Source: Erythroxylum novogranatense (Eukaryota; Streptophyta; Magnoliopsida; Malpighiales; Erythroxylaceae). From it: a stretch of 64,000 bases of DNA. The translations under genes and the position numbers were made by a program. The stretch spans positions 48,190,063 through 48,254,062 of the forward strand of contig CM057233.1 in the NCBI GenBank assembly GCA_029891385.1, in the 5' to 3' direction. Shown here in pieces: positions 23,275-35,200 of the stretch (position 1 is the stretch's first letter; the number at the start of each line of letters is the position of its first letter). The notes beneath the pieces were generated by a model. That model did no database searches, was not told the origin of the DNA, and saw nothing but the letters and a program-made list of their open reading frames with translations.

Positions 23275-23960
23275 AGTGAGCATTCTTCCTATTTCTAACT
23301 TAAGCAGCTAATAGTGGAAAAAGAGGACGTTGAGAGGAACATCGATCATAGAGGGGAAAGGAGGTAGAACGTTGATGGAGGTAGTGCCGGTGGTAGTTGG
23401 TTAAGACTTAAGAAATAAAGTGGATTTAGAGCAGCTAAATTCTCCCCATCTCCTAACCAACACCAAAATCAGTTAAGCGTTATCCATCCAAAAATAATCC
23501 AATATTGTATCTTTGGTTAAGGATTTTAGATTTAATTGTTGCCTTCATAGATTTGCCTAGCTCATGAGGCGTTCTCCGCAAGCAGGTTGCTTTCTTCTCT
23601 TATTTTCAATGTTTGCATTTTTAGTTTTGTGATTAGTGATCGGATATAAGCATAGGATGATTGGGTGTTTTTAGAAAATTGTTTCAAATTTTCTTTTGTT
23701 ATTCTGGTGCATTCTTTGATTTTTGTTGCAAAATTTGACAATTGAGCATTTGATATGGGTGTTTATTTGTTTTGTTCTTCGAAGGAAAAAATGACATCAT
23801 TTTAATAGTTTAATTCACTTATTTGATTGCGCTGACATGTATGATTAATGAGGGTTCTTGTACATATGGTAGTGTCATGTCAGCAAAGATAACAATTTCA
23901 TTATCATCGGGTTATAATTGAACAAAATTGACAGTTTGAGCGTTTTATTGCTACTTTCTA
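23275..23960 (+). repeat. Inverted repeat family, left copy
   Basis: Bases 23275-23815 are complementary to 26740-27255. Bases 23797-23960 are also similar, in direct orientation, to 27790-27960. The copy ends in the motif AAAATGACATCATTTT, a decayed form of the AACGACGTCGTTT palindrome at the other copy. It looks like a small DNA-transposon-like element present twice in opposite orientation. Confidence 0.75.
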
Positions 23961-24235
23961 AAGTTTGGGCTATAATTGAAAAATTACCGATAGTTTAGAT
24001 TTTTTAAATAATTAACCCTATTTTTTTTTATTATGATCGTCTCAATTATGCTCATGGATAGAGTGATATGTCTTGATTTGAAATACAATACCATGTCATA
24101 TTAGTGGAGCATGTATTCTCCATCCATAACCCTTCTAACAAGTAAAAATTGTTCTACATTTTTCATTCTTCACATACAAATAATCAAAACCCTTCTTAAT
24201 AGTATATCGGATTAGAACTTGTCCAATTGCATTAA

Positions 24236-24780
24236 CTAAGTCAAATGAGATACTAACTTATTCATGATTAAACAATGAAAATTTATTCATGATTAAAAAA
24301 CCATAATTAATGAGGGATAAATAAAATTTTTCAAACCAATTTTGTGAGGCTTGTTATAGTCTATAAATGGATTTCCAGAGTCTACATGCTTTGTTTCTTT
24401 TATTCATGGAGTAGCTCAAAGGTAGTTTCATGTAAACTTTTTCCTCCAGATTGTGGCTCAAAAAGCATTGTTCACATCCATTTGATGTAGTTCTAAGTCT
24501 CTTGCATTGTTCACATCCATTTGACGTAGTTATAAGTCTCTTGCAATTATAAAAATTATAAAGCATCTCACACTTATGAACTTTGCTATCAGAACGAATG
24601 TCTCGTGAAAATTTTATCTTTTGACTTAAGTATACCCTTTTGCCACTAGTTAAGCCTTGTAATGTTCCACAATACCATCCACATTGATACTTGATCATGT
24701 GCATCCACTTACGTCAAATTCTTTAATAATGATTTATCTACCATTGTCCACGTATTATTTTCCTCCAATGCTTCGATCTC
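24236..24780 (-). pseudogene. Ty1/copia reverse transcriptase fragment
   Basis: On the minus strand the frame shows EENNTWTMVD at the integrase/RT linker, then the RT start (IKYQCGWYCGTLQGLTSGK, degenerate), NGCEQCFL, HNLEEKVYMKLP and KACRLWKSIYRL. Further weak similarity runs to about 24236 (ASQNWFEKF..LINYGF). These are the first RT blocks of a copia element; the YVDD block is absent. A 63-bp tandem duplication at 24468-24530 repeats the NGCEQC segment. Many frameshifts and substitutions indicate an old copy. Confidence 0.8.
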
Positions 24781-25471
24781 TTTTGACATTACCTCACATC
24801 ACTTTAGATCCTTCACTACTTTAAGAAATTATTTTAGCTATGTAGTTAGTGCAGATAAAAAATCCATGAATTACATACATAATTTATCAAATGATACATA
24901 ATTAGCAATGTGATATGAAATACATATGGACCTTTCGTAACATAAGGTGTTTGAGAGAAGTCTATACCTAAAACATGTGATCTTAAATTGAGTTTTAAAT
25001 TGTTGTTATGTGTGGAGACTTGCTACTAGTTATAACTACTTGGATGCTTCTACTAAAATTAAAGTGTTCTTATTTGATCTTCCAACTTTCAACCAAAATT
25101 TTCCAGTAGTTAAGGATAATTAGATAGTCATCTGTAACACCTAAATGTCCATTTAACTGTCCTTATACATCTTTAGCTCTTGCTATTTATACAATGAAGT
25201 TATTCAAGTGCGCCAGTCTCCTTGGCACTCAATCTTCTCTTCCATGCCTTTATTGAAGCTTTTTTTCTTAATATTTTTATGTTTTGCCTATTTTGTGGTC
25301 CCCTTGTTTGCCTCACTTATGTGATTTTCAATCTCTCACTGATCTTGACTTTGAGATTATCATCATTCCAGAAAGGGATAATTTCTTTCCTATTATTGAT
25401 CAACCAATCAACCTGCTCAGTCCTCAGTAAAAATGGGAACACATGCTTATGAAATGTAATATCTGGAGAAA

Positions 25472-25770
25472 CTATAAATTCTCATTCTTCAATGTCACAT
25501 AATTTCCATCCTTTCTTACCATATAAATAATCAACAAACACACACCATCTACTCCTAAACTCTTTTCTATCCCTCTAGAGCTATTATGAGCATAATATAG
25601 CCACCTGGAGACTCCAATCCGCTCATATGATGATTTATTCCCAAATAATTTCTCATGAGGTGATTTGCAAAAAACTTTTATAGTTAATGTTCTATTTATG
25701 GTATAAAAAGCTGCTAACACACTCAAAGATGGCAATAGGTCAGGTCCGGCCCTACCCAAGGCTTGATACT
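25472..25770 (-). pseudogene. Ty1/copia integrase C-terminal fragment
   Basis: The minus-strand frame contains AAFYTINRTLTIKVFCKSPH, EKLFGNKSSY and SRWLYYAHNSSRGIEKS. This is the end of the copia integrase core and the following GKK-type segment (VRKDGNYVTLKNE). It is the upstream part of the same element as the RT fragment at 24236-24780. The 700 bp between them are too decayed to read. Confidence 0.82.
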
Positions 25771-26740
25771 TCTCAGGGTAATAGGCATTAGCCCAAGTCT
25801 GACAGTTCCTGAGTCTGACTTGGTTGAGTTTGAATTTTTTATAAATTAAAAAAGGGTCAAGCCTTTAGTTGAGTCAGGCTACTCGATTTTTCAAAATAGC
25901 TATGTATTTGTTACCACTATAAGTACTAAAAATACAAAAGGAGAAAAAGTTATTTGTTTCAGATATGCCTAAGAATCTATGTTTTCAAACTTACAAATCT
26001 TATGTTATTGGGAAAAAGATTACGGAAGTTATTAAGTGACAGGAAATTAATTTAGGTCAAATAGTCCATTCATATATTATTAAAGCTAATTATTTCTAGT
26101 TAATCCATCTTAATAAGGAGAATTCATGGACTATTATGAGCATAATATAGCCACCTGGAGACTCCAATCCGCTCATATGATGATTTATTCCCAAATAATT
26201 TCTCATGAGGTGATTTACAAAATACTTTTATAGTTAATGTTCTATTTATGGTATAAGAAGCTGCTAACACACTCAAGGATGGCAACGGGTCAGGTTGGGC
26301 CCTACCCGAGGCTTGATACTTCTCAGGGTAATAGGTATTAGCCTAATTTCGAAAGTTCCTGCGGGCTGGCTGACTTAAGTCCGGCTCGGTTCAGTTTGAA
26401 TTTTTTTATAAATTGAAAAAGGGTCAAGCCTTTAGCTAAGTCAAGGCGCGCGATTTTTCAAAATAACTATGTATTTGTTACCACTATAAGTACTAAAAAT
26501 GCAAAAGAAGCAAAAGTTATTTGATATATGCCTAAGAATCAATGTTTTCAAACTTACAAATCTTATATTATTGGGAAAAAGATTGCCGAAGTTATTAAGT
26601 GATAAGAAATTAATTTAGGTCAAATAAGTCCATTCTTATATTATTAAAGATAATTATTTATAGTTAATCCATCTTAATAAGGAGAATTCATAGACTATTA
26701 TAAGCATAATATAGCCACCTGAAGACCCTAATATGCTCGT
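25570..26740 (+). repeat. 563-bp tandem duplication including copia integrase
   Basis: Sequence starting CTATTATGAGCATAATATAG at about 25570 begins again at about 26132, and a third, truncated start lies at about 26694. The unit carries the copia integrase piece at its left and an AT-rich segment with GGGTCAAGCCTTTAG at its right. Confidence 0.88.
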
Positions 26741-27255
26741 TATTAAAACGACATCGTTTTTTTCTTTGAAGAACAAAACAAATAAACTCCCATATCAAAT
26801 GCTCAATTGTCAAATTTTGCAACAAAAATCAAAGAATGCACCAGAATAACAAAAAAAAATTGAAACAATTTTCTAAAAACACCCAATCATCCTGTCCTTA
26901 TATCCGATCACTAATCACAAAAATAAAAATAGAAACATTGAAAATAAGAGAAGAAAGTAACCTGCTTGCGAAGAGCGTCTCATGATCTAGGCAAATCTAT
27001 GAAGGCAACAATTAAATATAAAATCCTTAACCAAAGATACAATATTGGATTGTTTTTGGATGGATAGCGCTTAATTGATTTTGGTGTTGGTTAGGAGATG
27101 GGGAGAATTTGACTGCTCTGAATCCACTTTATTTCTTAAGTCTTAACCAACCACCACCGACACCACCTCCATCAACGTTCTACCGTCGCTTCTTCCTTTC
27201 CCCTCGACCATCGATGTTCCTCTCAACATCCTCTTTTCCACTATTAGTTGCTTGA
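26740..27255 (-). repeat. Inverted repeat family, right copy
   Basis: Complementary to 23275-23815 over about 520 bp, from AACGACATCGTTT at the left to CCTCTTTTCCACTATTAG at the right. It directly abuts the captured gene fragment that follows. Confidence 0.8.
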
Positions 27256-27299
27256 GCAACGACGACAGTGTCTACGACGAGTTTGTGTCCATTTAAAAA

Positions 27300-27780
27300 T
27301 CAAGCTTTGACTGTGGGTTCTCTGTCATCGCCAACATGCTCAAACGTATCGAGGCTCTTGATAACGCAACTATCTCCAAAGGTGTTTCTGATTCCATTAA
27401 GGACTCCATGAAATATATCATCTCCACTATGCTTGGTTTGCTTCCGTCTGATCAGTTCTCTGTCACGATTAAGGTTTTGAAACACCCACTTGATCGCCTT
27501 TTGGTATCTGCAATCATTACTGGTTAAAGTTGTTATTTTTATGAGAAAAAGTTTAAAAGTTTTGTTCTTTTATTAGTTTAATTCGATTGTTGACTTGGTG
27601 GGGTTTGGTCTGTTATGCCTCTGGTGTAGGTATAAGAGTATAAGATATTGTTGAAGAGGAATTTGGATATATCAATGGAGGACTCGAAAAAATTGGATTC
27701 TTTTATAGAGGAGAAGGGTTGTGGAGAGTGGAGTGATGAGGGTGAGAGTGGAAGATGTTATGCTCAGGTTGATTTTCAAA
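27300..27780 (+). pseudogene. DUF760-like host gene fragment (two exons)
   Basis: The frame NMLKRIEALDNATISKGVSD..SMLGLLPSDQFSV-type text ends LLVSAIITG. To my memory it resembles plant chloroplast-associated DUF760 proteins. A GT-AG intron seems to follow, with the donor after about 27523 and the acceptor TGGTGTAG near 27629. The next piece (LLKRNLDISMEDSKK) is in keeping with the following exon, after small changes. Upstream exons are missing, so this is a captured or decayed fragment. It lies between AACGACATCGTTT (26748) and AACGACGTCGTTT (27781), which suggests transport inside a small transposon. The family name is a recollection; no function is claimed. Confidence 0.55.
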
Positions 27781-27960
27781 CGACGTCGTTTTATTAACTT
27801 TTTTAATTGTGCTAATGTATATGATTAACAAAGGTCCCTGTACATGTGACATTGCCATGTTAGCAAAGATAACAATGCCATTAATGTCAGGCTATAATTG
27901 AAAAAATTGAAAGTTAATAGTGTCATTAACATCAGGCTAGAATTGAAAAAATTGAAAGTA
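27778..27960 (+). repeat. Terminal-like segment with AACGACGTCGTTT palindrome
   Basis: Begins with the perfect palindrome AAACGACGTCGTTT and continues similar to 23797-23960. It forms the right boundary of the block holding the DUF760-like fragment. Confidence 0.6.
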
Positions 27961-28050
27961 GAATTGATACCGATGGTTTGTTATTTTTCATCGGTAAATA
28001 GAATTGATATTACCGATGCACTTTTGTTTTTCCATCAGTAAATTAACAAA
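27960..28050. repeat. CACTA subterminal-like repeats
   Basis: Short words ACCGATGG, CATCGGTAAA, ACCGATGC and CATCAGTAAA alternate in both orientations. TTACCGAYGG-type words of this sort are typical of the subterminal regions of plant CACTA transposons. They lie at the 3' side of the transposase pseudogene on the minus strand. A terminal CACTA motif was not found. Confidence 0.55.
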
Positions 28051-28269
28051 AGTTTTTTAAATCACATCATTAAATTTTATTTGATGATCTTATCATTGAT
28101 GCTAATTTAAACAGTTATGAATTATCTGTGTATAATATGTTGATTTATCTATACATTGAATTAGTTTAAATAGAAAGTTGATTGATGATATAAAGTTAAA
28201 ATTATCTTAATTGATAATAAAAACATTAAATTGTACATAATAAGTATTATAATTCAAATGAAATGACCA

Positions 28270-29931
28270 AAAGTAAATTATTGATTTGGTAACTGTGGAT
28301 GCTCTGTTTGCTGTGATAAGGTGCTACCCTTTCCTTTCAACTCATCCATCTCATTATGAAGTTAAGCTGTGTATTGACTGTTGCAACTGAGTTGCCAATG
28401 TCTGCACTGTGCTCCGAAGCTTATGGACTTCATTGTTTATCAACCACCTACTAGATGTTGCTATACTGGACGTAGACGATTGCAAATAACATGTGTTCAC
28501 AAATGAACCTTAGATGAATATCCTTCCATGATGGTCCCTACCACCCACTGCATGAAGATAAGTTTGAGTCTCATCAACATCTTCAGACTGCTGAGAGTAT
28601 TGTTGAATGCTTTCTTATATTTGGTCCTAACAGAAGACAATGTTTATATTAGTAAGTGATAATTATTAATCATTAACATTAAATCATAAATTTTACATAC
28701 GTTTAGTTCTCTACATCGAGTGTTGACGAATGTTACACCATCATACTTCTTAGTATGAGTGTGCAAAAAGAGCTGACAGTGTGTAGGCCTCATGTCCATA
28801 GACTTTTCCTGTATAAGAATAAAATGTTATAAGTGAACTAGAATTTATAAAAATTTCGACAAAGTTTCCTCTATTTTTATGATATTTATCCCTTGTTAAA
28901 CAAAGAAAATAACTCAACAACACAGTCCTATCTGATATCAGACATTTATAACATTATCATTATCCATAATACACATATTTTTATTCCAAAATTCACATAT
29001 CAATTTAAATTGAAATACAGCAAAGTAAAACAATCAAAATATAAGTGTAAAGTTTAGATACTTACAAGTCTCTCTACATGCTCATGGTGGGTAATAGATC
29101 TTCTTGTATGTACGGGAAGACTCTCTCCCCCCGCCCTTTACATCTGTTGGTAGAATTACGCTCTGAAATGAACATTCCCTCAAGTAATGTCCAATACTGT
29201 TGCCAACAACTCTATATTTGTTTAAAAATATAAAAAGATCGTACACCAGCCTTGTGTATCGCACCAACAAAGTCCCAAGAATGTGTACGTGCTTATCTCT
29301 CTTATACTTTATTAATAACCACGTCAAATTCGGAATCCCAAAATCTGAAACAAAAGGAAAAACATTCGATAAATACTTATAATGTAATAATATTTATCTA
29401 ATTAATGTATAAAAACTAATTAAAAAAGAAAATAATATTTTTTTACCTCAAACTCCTGATAGTAAAATTCCTTTGTGGCTTGAGAGATATTCTTCCATAC
29501 ATAACCCTCAAGATCAATCATCTCTTTGAATTTGGATGTCATGTTTCTTGAACATGGTCCAGATGGAATCAACCTAATATAAAAAAAAATAATTTTATAT
29601 CATTTTTAAAATTTAAAACTATAACTTAATTATAAACATATAGTGTTTCATGTATTTTCACTTACAGATTTTTGACAATTGTGATATAAGTTCTTCCATT
29701 AGGTCCCTCAACTCTAAGCTCACCGCCACCTCTTTCATCCTCATCATTCACCCCTGATATCTCTGTCACTATAGGGGTAGTGGATGATATAGGAGTGTTG
29801 GATGGTGTAACAGCATGTACGGAAGGTAATGCCTCATCTACAATTGTAGTAGCTGGAGGGGGAAGAGGTGATTCAGTTCTAGCTGCAGAATATGATGCTT
29901 CACTTGGACAGTAAGTAACTTTCGATCGTTA
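28270..29931 (-). pseudogene. CACTA (En/Spm, Transposase_24-like) pseudogene
   Basis: Five exon-like pieces lie on the minus strand. 29931-29666 has GPNGRTYITIVKNL with a GT donor. 29573-29447 has GPCSRNMTSKFKEM, DLEGYVWKNISQATKEFYYQ. About 29346-29067 has HVHILGTLL and weaker text. 28811-28702 has DMRPTHCQLFLHTHTKKYDG then VTFVNTRC. About 28629-28300 has VGGRDHHGRIFI. This order and the THxxK..D..F motif fit the Ptta/En-Spm plant transposase family. Stops and frameshifts break it. The 5' part is cut off at 29932, where a gypsy LTR begins. Confidence 0.75.
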
Positions 29932-31678
29932 TGTTGGCCCCAAAATTTTTCTTGATGAATAAGTATGATTTACTTTAATTATGAGGTCTTTATAAAAGTT
30001 TGTGGAGTTAATTATTATGTTAATGTTAGAAAGATTATATGATATAAGTTGATTGAATTAAAGTGTTAAGGTAATAAAAATGTTTAAGGGTGTTTTTGGC
30101 AAGACACTTAAGGTTAAAAGAACCTAAGCTTATAAGGAAGGGTAAAATGGACTTTTTGGACTCATTAAGGGTAGAAATGGAAGAAGAAATGTTGGCTTGC
30201 TATTTTAAGAAGGGGAAAAACGAAAATAGGAGAGAAAGAAGAGAAATAACAAATCAAAAAGAGAAAGAAGGGAGATTTCAGTGTGGTTGAGAGAAAAGAA
30301 GAGAGTTGAGCTAGGGTTTCTTCATTTCTTAGCTTTTAAGAGAGATTTTGAAGTGGTTCAAGAAGAGAAAAAGGTAGAGGAAGAGAAGAACTTCTATTTG
30401 AGCCAAAGATCTCTTCATTTGGTGAAGAATCAAGGTCAGATCATTTTAAATCTATTGAATTTTTGGAAGGATTTTAGTTCATGGAGTTTAAAAAATGCAT
30501 GAGTTTAAGTATTCTAGCACCAATTTTTAGTGATTGTGCTTTATGAGATTTTCAATTGAGAACCTTATTAAGTGGGATTTTGTTATTGTAGAAGGAAATC
30601 AAGAAAGGTAAGAGAAGCAAGAGTAGAGACATTTTGAGCAAGTCCTTAAGCAAGGAAATCAATGTGGGTTACATGTTTATAATAGAGTTATGAGCCATTA
30701 ATGCTTTTCCAAATCATAAAAATAAGAATGATTTCAATTACTTCATAAATGTGTTTTTAATGCTTTTGAGTGATTTGAGAAATTGTTACATATTTGTGTA
30801 TGGATTTTGAAGATGAAATGGAAAAATGATTTTGAAATATTTATGTTTTGCCTTGAAAAAAATCATGGCATTTTTTATGAATGAAAAGATGAGAAAGCAT
30901 GAAAGTATGAGCATATGACAAATGATTTGAGCATGATTATGTGCTTCTGTTTAGGTGAGAGCGGAACTATTCTATTCGTCATGTGCACGTTGATAAGAGC
31001 CTTTTCCCGACTGCCCGCTTGTGGCATATGAGCTCCGAAATTGGACTCATTCTATTCATAGGGTAAACTTCAGTTTCTCCATTTTGTTTCCATGGAACCC
31101 TCGAGCCATTTGTTTGTGCATTGCGTCTTTGAATTATCAAGTTGTTGCATAATTTGAGTGTTCTAAAGTGATGTTTAAAGATATTTGCTATGTTGATGTG
31201 AGGATATTTTTAACTATAAGTCTTGAGCAAAATTTGTGAATTTGACGGAGAATTTGAGAACAAGCGTTTTATAAATTCACTAAGACTTTTATAAGATAAG
31301 AAACATTTCAACGATTTTGCTTACTCTTTGTTATAAACTTGTTATCAACGAGCTTTCAAGCTCACCTCCTTTTGTCCCATCTTTAGGTGATCGCTAAGGG
31401 ATCAAGTGATCAAGAGCCTAAGAGAATTTCTTCAAATTTGCTTAATTTTGTATTTTGGGTTGGTTTTGAAAAGCAACAAGTTTGTTTGTTCAAGAATCTT
31501 TTGTAATTTAAGATTTTGAGGAGCTGATGTTATATGGCTTGGAATATCATTAAAGATTTGTAAAACTTTTTCTTTTGATGTTAGTGAAATATGAATGGTG
31601 TATAGATAATGTGAGTTGAAATTAGATATACGTGAAAAAGTTATCAACTTGAGTTGATGATTTTGGAACATAAATTGT

Positions 31679-31680
<2 letters not shown>
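29932..31680 (+). mobile_element. Gypsy LTR3, left part
   Basis: It starts TGTTGGCCCCAAAATTTT, close to the LTR2 start TGTTGGGCCCCAAATTTT at 58292. It carries the GCCTTTTCCCGACTGCC block (30980-31037), CTCGAGCCATTTGTTTGTGCA near 31092, and TATAAA plus hairpin (31332-31363), in the same order as LTR1 and LTR2. It stops at an (AT)40 tract, after which pararetrovirus sequence begins. The sequence at 57236-58291, on the far side of the viral locus, resembles the 3' part of such an LTR. Together they would make about 2.8 kb. It interrupts the CACTA pseudogene. Confidence 0.75.
31332..31363 (+). promoter_or_regulatory. Candidate core promoter and hairpin of LTR3
   Basis: TATAAA at 31332-31337, then GAGCTTTCAAGCTC at 31350-31363 (6-bp stem), then a pyrimidine-rich run ending TTTAGG. 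Same layout as in LTR1 and LTR2. Confidence 0.55.

Positions 31681-31760
<80 letters not shown>
31681..31760. repeat. (AT)40 microsatellite at the left viral junction
   Basis: Eighty bases of pure AT between LTR3 and the EPRV. Endogenous pararetroviruses of rice are known to sit next to AT-dinucleotide tracts; here both ends of the locus do. Confidence 0.97.
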
Positions 31761-31764
<4 letters not shown>

Positions 31765-31776
31765 ATAAAATTTATT

Positions 31777-32046
31777 ATGGATTAAGAATTTAAGATATTA
31801 AAAGAACAAGATAATTTTTAAAATAGATAAAGAAATCATTGAGATCCAAAAGACTATTATATATTATGGCCAAAAGATATTACATTATTGTGAATGATGA
31901 CTTTAGACTTAGAATCAATTGTAAACTATAAGATAAACAACAAAGGTAAAGAAAAACAGATAACAATAATAGAACAGAAAGAAATACAGATCAATAAAAA
32001 TCCATTCGTTAGTCATTTAGAAAAATTAAAAGATGTCAACAAGTAG
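31777..32046 (+). pseudogene. EPRV-L ORF1 (small, unknown function), broken
   Basis: Equivalent of the ORF at 56731-57003 in copy R. The ATG is followed by an early stop at codon 3, where copy R has CAA (a C-to-T change), and further frame breaks follow. The frame end VSHLEKLKDVNK is readable and its TAG overlaps the coat-protein ATG by 14 nt. Rich in Lys, Glu and Ile; helical in appearance. Function unknown. Confidence 0.6.
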
Positions 32047-32244
32047 TTCTGATAATGAATAATATATTACCCCTGAAGTAGATACTTTAATAACACAAAT
32101 TGGGAATCTAGATCTTCATGATAATTTTGTTAATATTAAGCCAGCTGGAATAAAAGCTAAAAATCCTAACATAACAGATGTACCTAGTTCAAGTAAGGAT
32201 CCATATATACGACATAAACCAGGACAGAGTTTCAATAGATTAGT
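32033..32244 (+). pseudogene. EPRV-L coat protein, N-terminal part
   Basis: Starts MSTSSSDNE, then a stop where copy R has CAA. Acidic N-terminal segment. The gene is interrupted after 32244 by LARD-B and resumes at 44239. ORF1 overlaps its start. Confidence 0.75.
32240..32244. repeat. Left target site duplication of LARD-B (TTAGT)
   Basis: TTAGT directly precedes the LTR end TGTAACACC and is repeated at 44234-44238. The uninterrupted viral copy has the single corresponding site near 56551. Confidence 0.95.
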
Positions 32245-35200
32245 TGTAACACCCCACTCCCGCAAGACCCGAACCCGATATCGTTGGTGATATCCGAGTC
32301 CGTGCCCCGCGAGAGTGGCGTACTACATCAGTCGATTTAAAACTCAGTACACACATTTTTTTTAAAGCCATTGATTCCACGTTAACACGGCCAACACAGT
32401 AAGTAAATAAAACCCGTGTTCAAGAAAAACCGCCGATTATTACGGTCATCCAAAGAATAGTTTACAATCACCAATGCGGTAAAACATTAAAACCACAATG
32501 GGCTCAAGAATAATACAAAGCCTTGTTATACAAATGATTGCGAACACAATTTACTAAGACACTAATGCGACGCGAACCGATCCCGATCTCTAACCTTTAC
32601 TCGCTACATGAGACATACTCCGTGTCAACCGGGTATTCTTCAGACCTGAAAAATAGATGCAAATTTTGGGTGAGTTTTGCGAACTCAATGAGAAACCATC
32701 ATCGATGGTTCACTAAATCATGCATTACGCCCATGGCGTCATGACGATCGATAATAATCAATTACCAAGATGGCGATCAATAACAATGTCCATAATGAAA
32801 ACCATTCACGATAATTCATGCCATTACAAAGCGGTACATGTCACGTAGCGGTCATTTATGCGAATGCAATGCATATGTGACTCTTTCCAGCTTATTCATA
32901 TTGTGCCCAAGTGCTCATCGATGTTCGGTGGGGACGCGTCGTGATTTTCCCCTCGGGCTCGAGGCGGTCAAGATCTGAGATGAGAGCTTGAAGCTCTTAT
33001 CAGTAAAAAATAGCAACTTGGGGCACGTTCATTATCTGATCATGCAATTATGCATGCAGTGCAGTATTCAGTGAATGTACAGTGTTTGGCTATAAAGCCC
33101 AGTGTAGCAGTAAGTCAATGACATGGCTATAAAGCCCAGTAAGTATGATGGCTATAAAGCCCAGTCTATCAGTATTAGTATCATTCAGTACAGTAAAATC
33201 ATACAATACAACAATCTCATACATGCCAGTAGTCATGCAGTGATCATTCAATTCACTTTTGCACGTAATTCACGTTGAGCATGTAAACAACCAGAAATTT
33301 GAGAGACCAACTAGGTTACTCACCTATTACTTCCGAGCTAATGCCGGAAGTTTCTGTGACGTCGGTCAATCGACGCTCCAATTGACCTCTATATGAATCA
33401 GAAAAAGCACGAGTCACTAAATATGAAATTTGTGCTCATGATGATGATATATGCATGTTCATGAATTCCTGGCCCTAATCCCCCTTTTTTTTCCATTATA
33501 AAAATTCATCAAAAATTCAGAAACCTATTGGCGCTGACGGTGCGCAATTCGAACCTCTATAGGTCCCCAATTAAATAAAACAGTGATTAAAAGTTCCGTC
33601 ACCCGGGGCCACGTCAATTTCCAGTCAAAAAATTCCCAATTTCTTATAAAATGAAATTCAATATTCAATGAATCCGATGCCTCTGGAATCAGGTCAATCG
33701 AACGTCGGACGGGAAAGTTATTCACGAAAGGAACCAAAACTCAACAATTTATATTTTTATTTATCACCCTTATTTCCCCCTTTATTTTCTAATTTCCAAC
33801 CAAACTTCCAACACCCATAACTCTTTCTACACATTTCTGAACAATGCAAACTATACCTTGTTGGAAAGCTTATGAAAAGCTCTACAATTCTCAAGAAGAC
33901 CATAAAAATCACTTTCACCCCTAAGGGTGTCAAATATCCCATCAAAGCTACTGCCTACTCAAATCCCATTAAACAGAGCAGTACATTTCAAATTTAATAA
34001 CTCTCATTCTGTTCAGTCAAAAATTGCACAATAAATATGCTCATCAAGGTCACAATGTTATCTCTAACTTTCATGAACAACTAAAAGTCCAATTCCATTG
34101 TTAACTTGGTCAAACAATTCAATCAATGATGCTGTCCCTGAAATCATCCAATTTGAGCAGTAATCTGATAACAAGCATAACTCTCTGTACACAAATCTTA
34201 AAAATCAGAGCTTTATATCCCTGAAAAGATAACATCTCAAACTTCAATTTTCATGAAGCACTCAACATCCAATTCGATCTTTAACAATTTCAAAACTGTT
34301 ATGGAAGCTACTGTTATGATCAGCCATTCATAACCTAATGTAGGGTCAATCTTTGCAAAATCATAACTCCCAATTCTGACTTCTAAAAATTACACACCAT
34401 ATATCAATTTCAAGGTGATCTCTTCCTCTATAACTTTTCAGAAGCTCATTCACACCAATTCAGTCCACATAAAATGGTAAAATTGCCTCCAATCCGAAAA
34501 CTCACAAAATCACACTTAGACTAGGTTTCATCAACATGCTCAAAACCAGTCAATAGTAATCAGTTCATATATCTCAATATACAACTCCAAAAATATCAAG
34601 ATCAGTAGAAATGGAAAGATAATTCAATATGCTACAACTTTAATGAAGACCATTCTCCCTAATTCCATCTCAATTAATTCATAAAAATCAACAAAACTCA
34701 GATGTCATGGTTGCGGTTACTGTTCACAAGCAATGGAACAGTAACTTTCCATACAGAAATTGACCCGTCTATCATTGAAATTCAACAACACCTATTTCAC
34801 ACTAAAATAAAGCCAACAAATCAAAGTTTCAGTGGCCACAAACCTTGCCTCATTTGCATAACTACACTATGAGTTATGGTCAAATCAGTGCAATAGGTCA
34901 AATATCAATTTTCCAGCTTTACTTCTCTATTCACTTCCTTTCATTCCAACACCCTTCCTACATCCATAAGCATCTTAATTGGACACAAAATCAGTCCCTA
35001 TAACATGTCTACATTCACTAGGCATTCCTACCAAAATTGGTAGCACTAACCTCTTCCTTTCCATGCACAATTAATCATCAATATGAATTCAAAATCGGGC
35101 TAAAACCAAACTTAACCATTACCATTCATTATCCTAACATACCTTACATTTATACCCATTAATTTATACTATAATTCTCATCAAAATAAAGCATCAATAA

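Noticed and set aside
33090..33175. GGCTATAAA units as tandem TATA boxes
   Set aside because: They read in the antisense direction of LARD-B; LARD-A has a diverged form without TATAAA.
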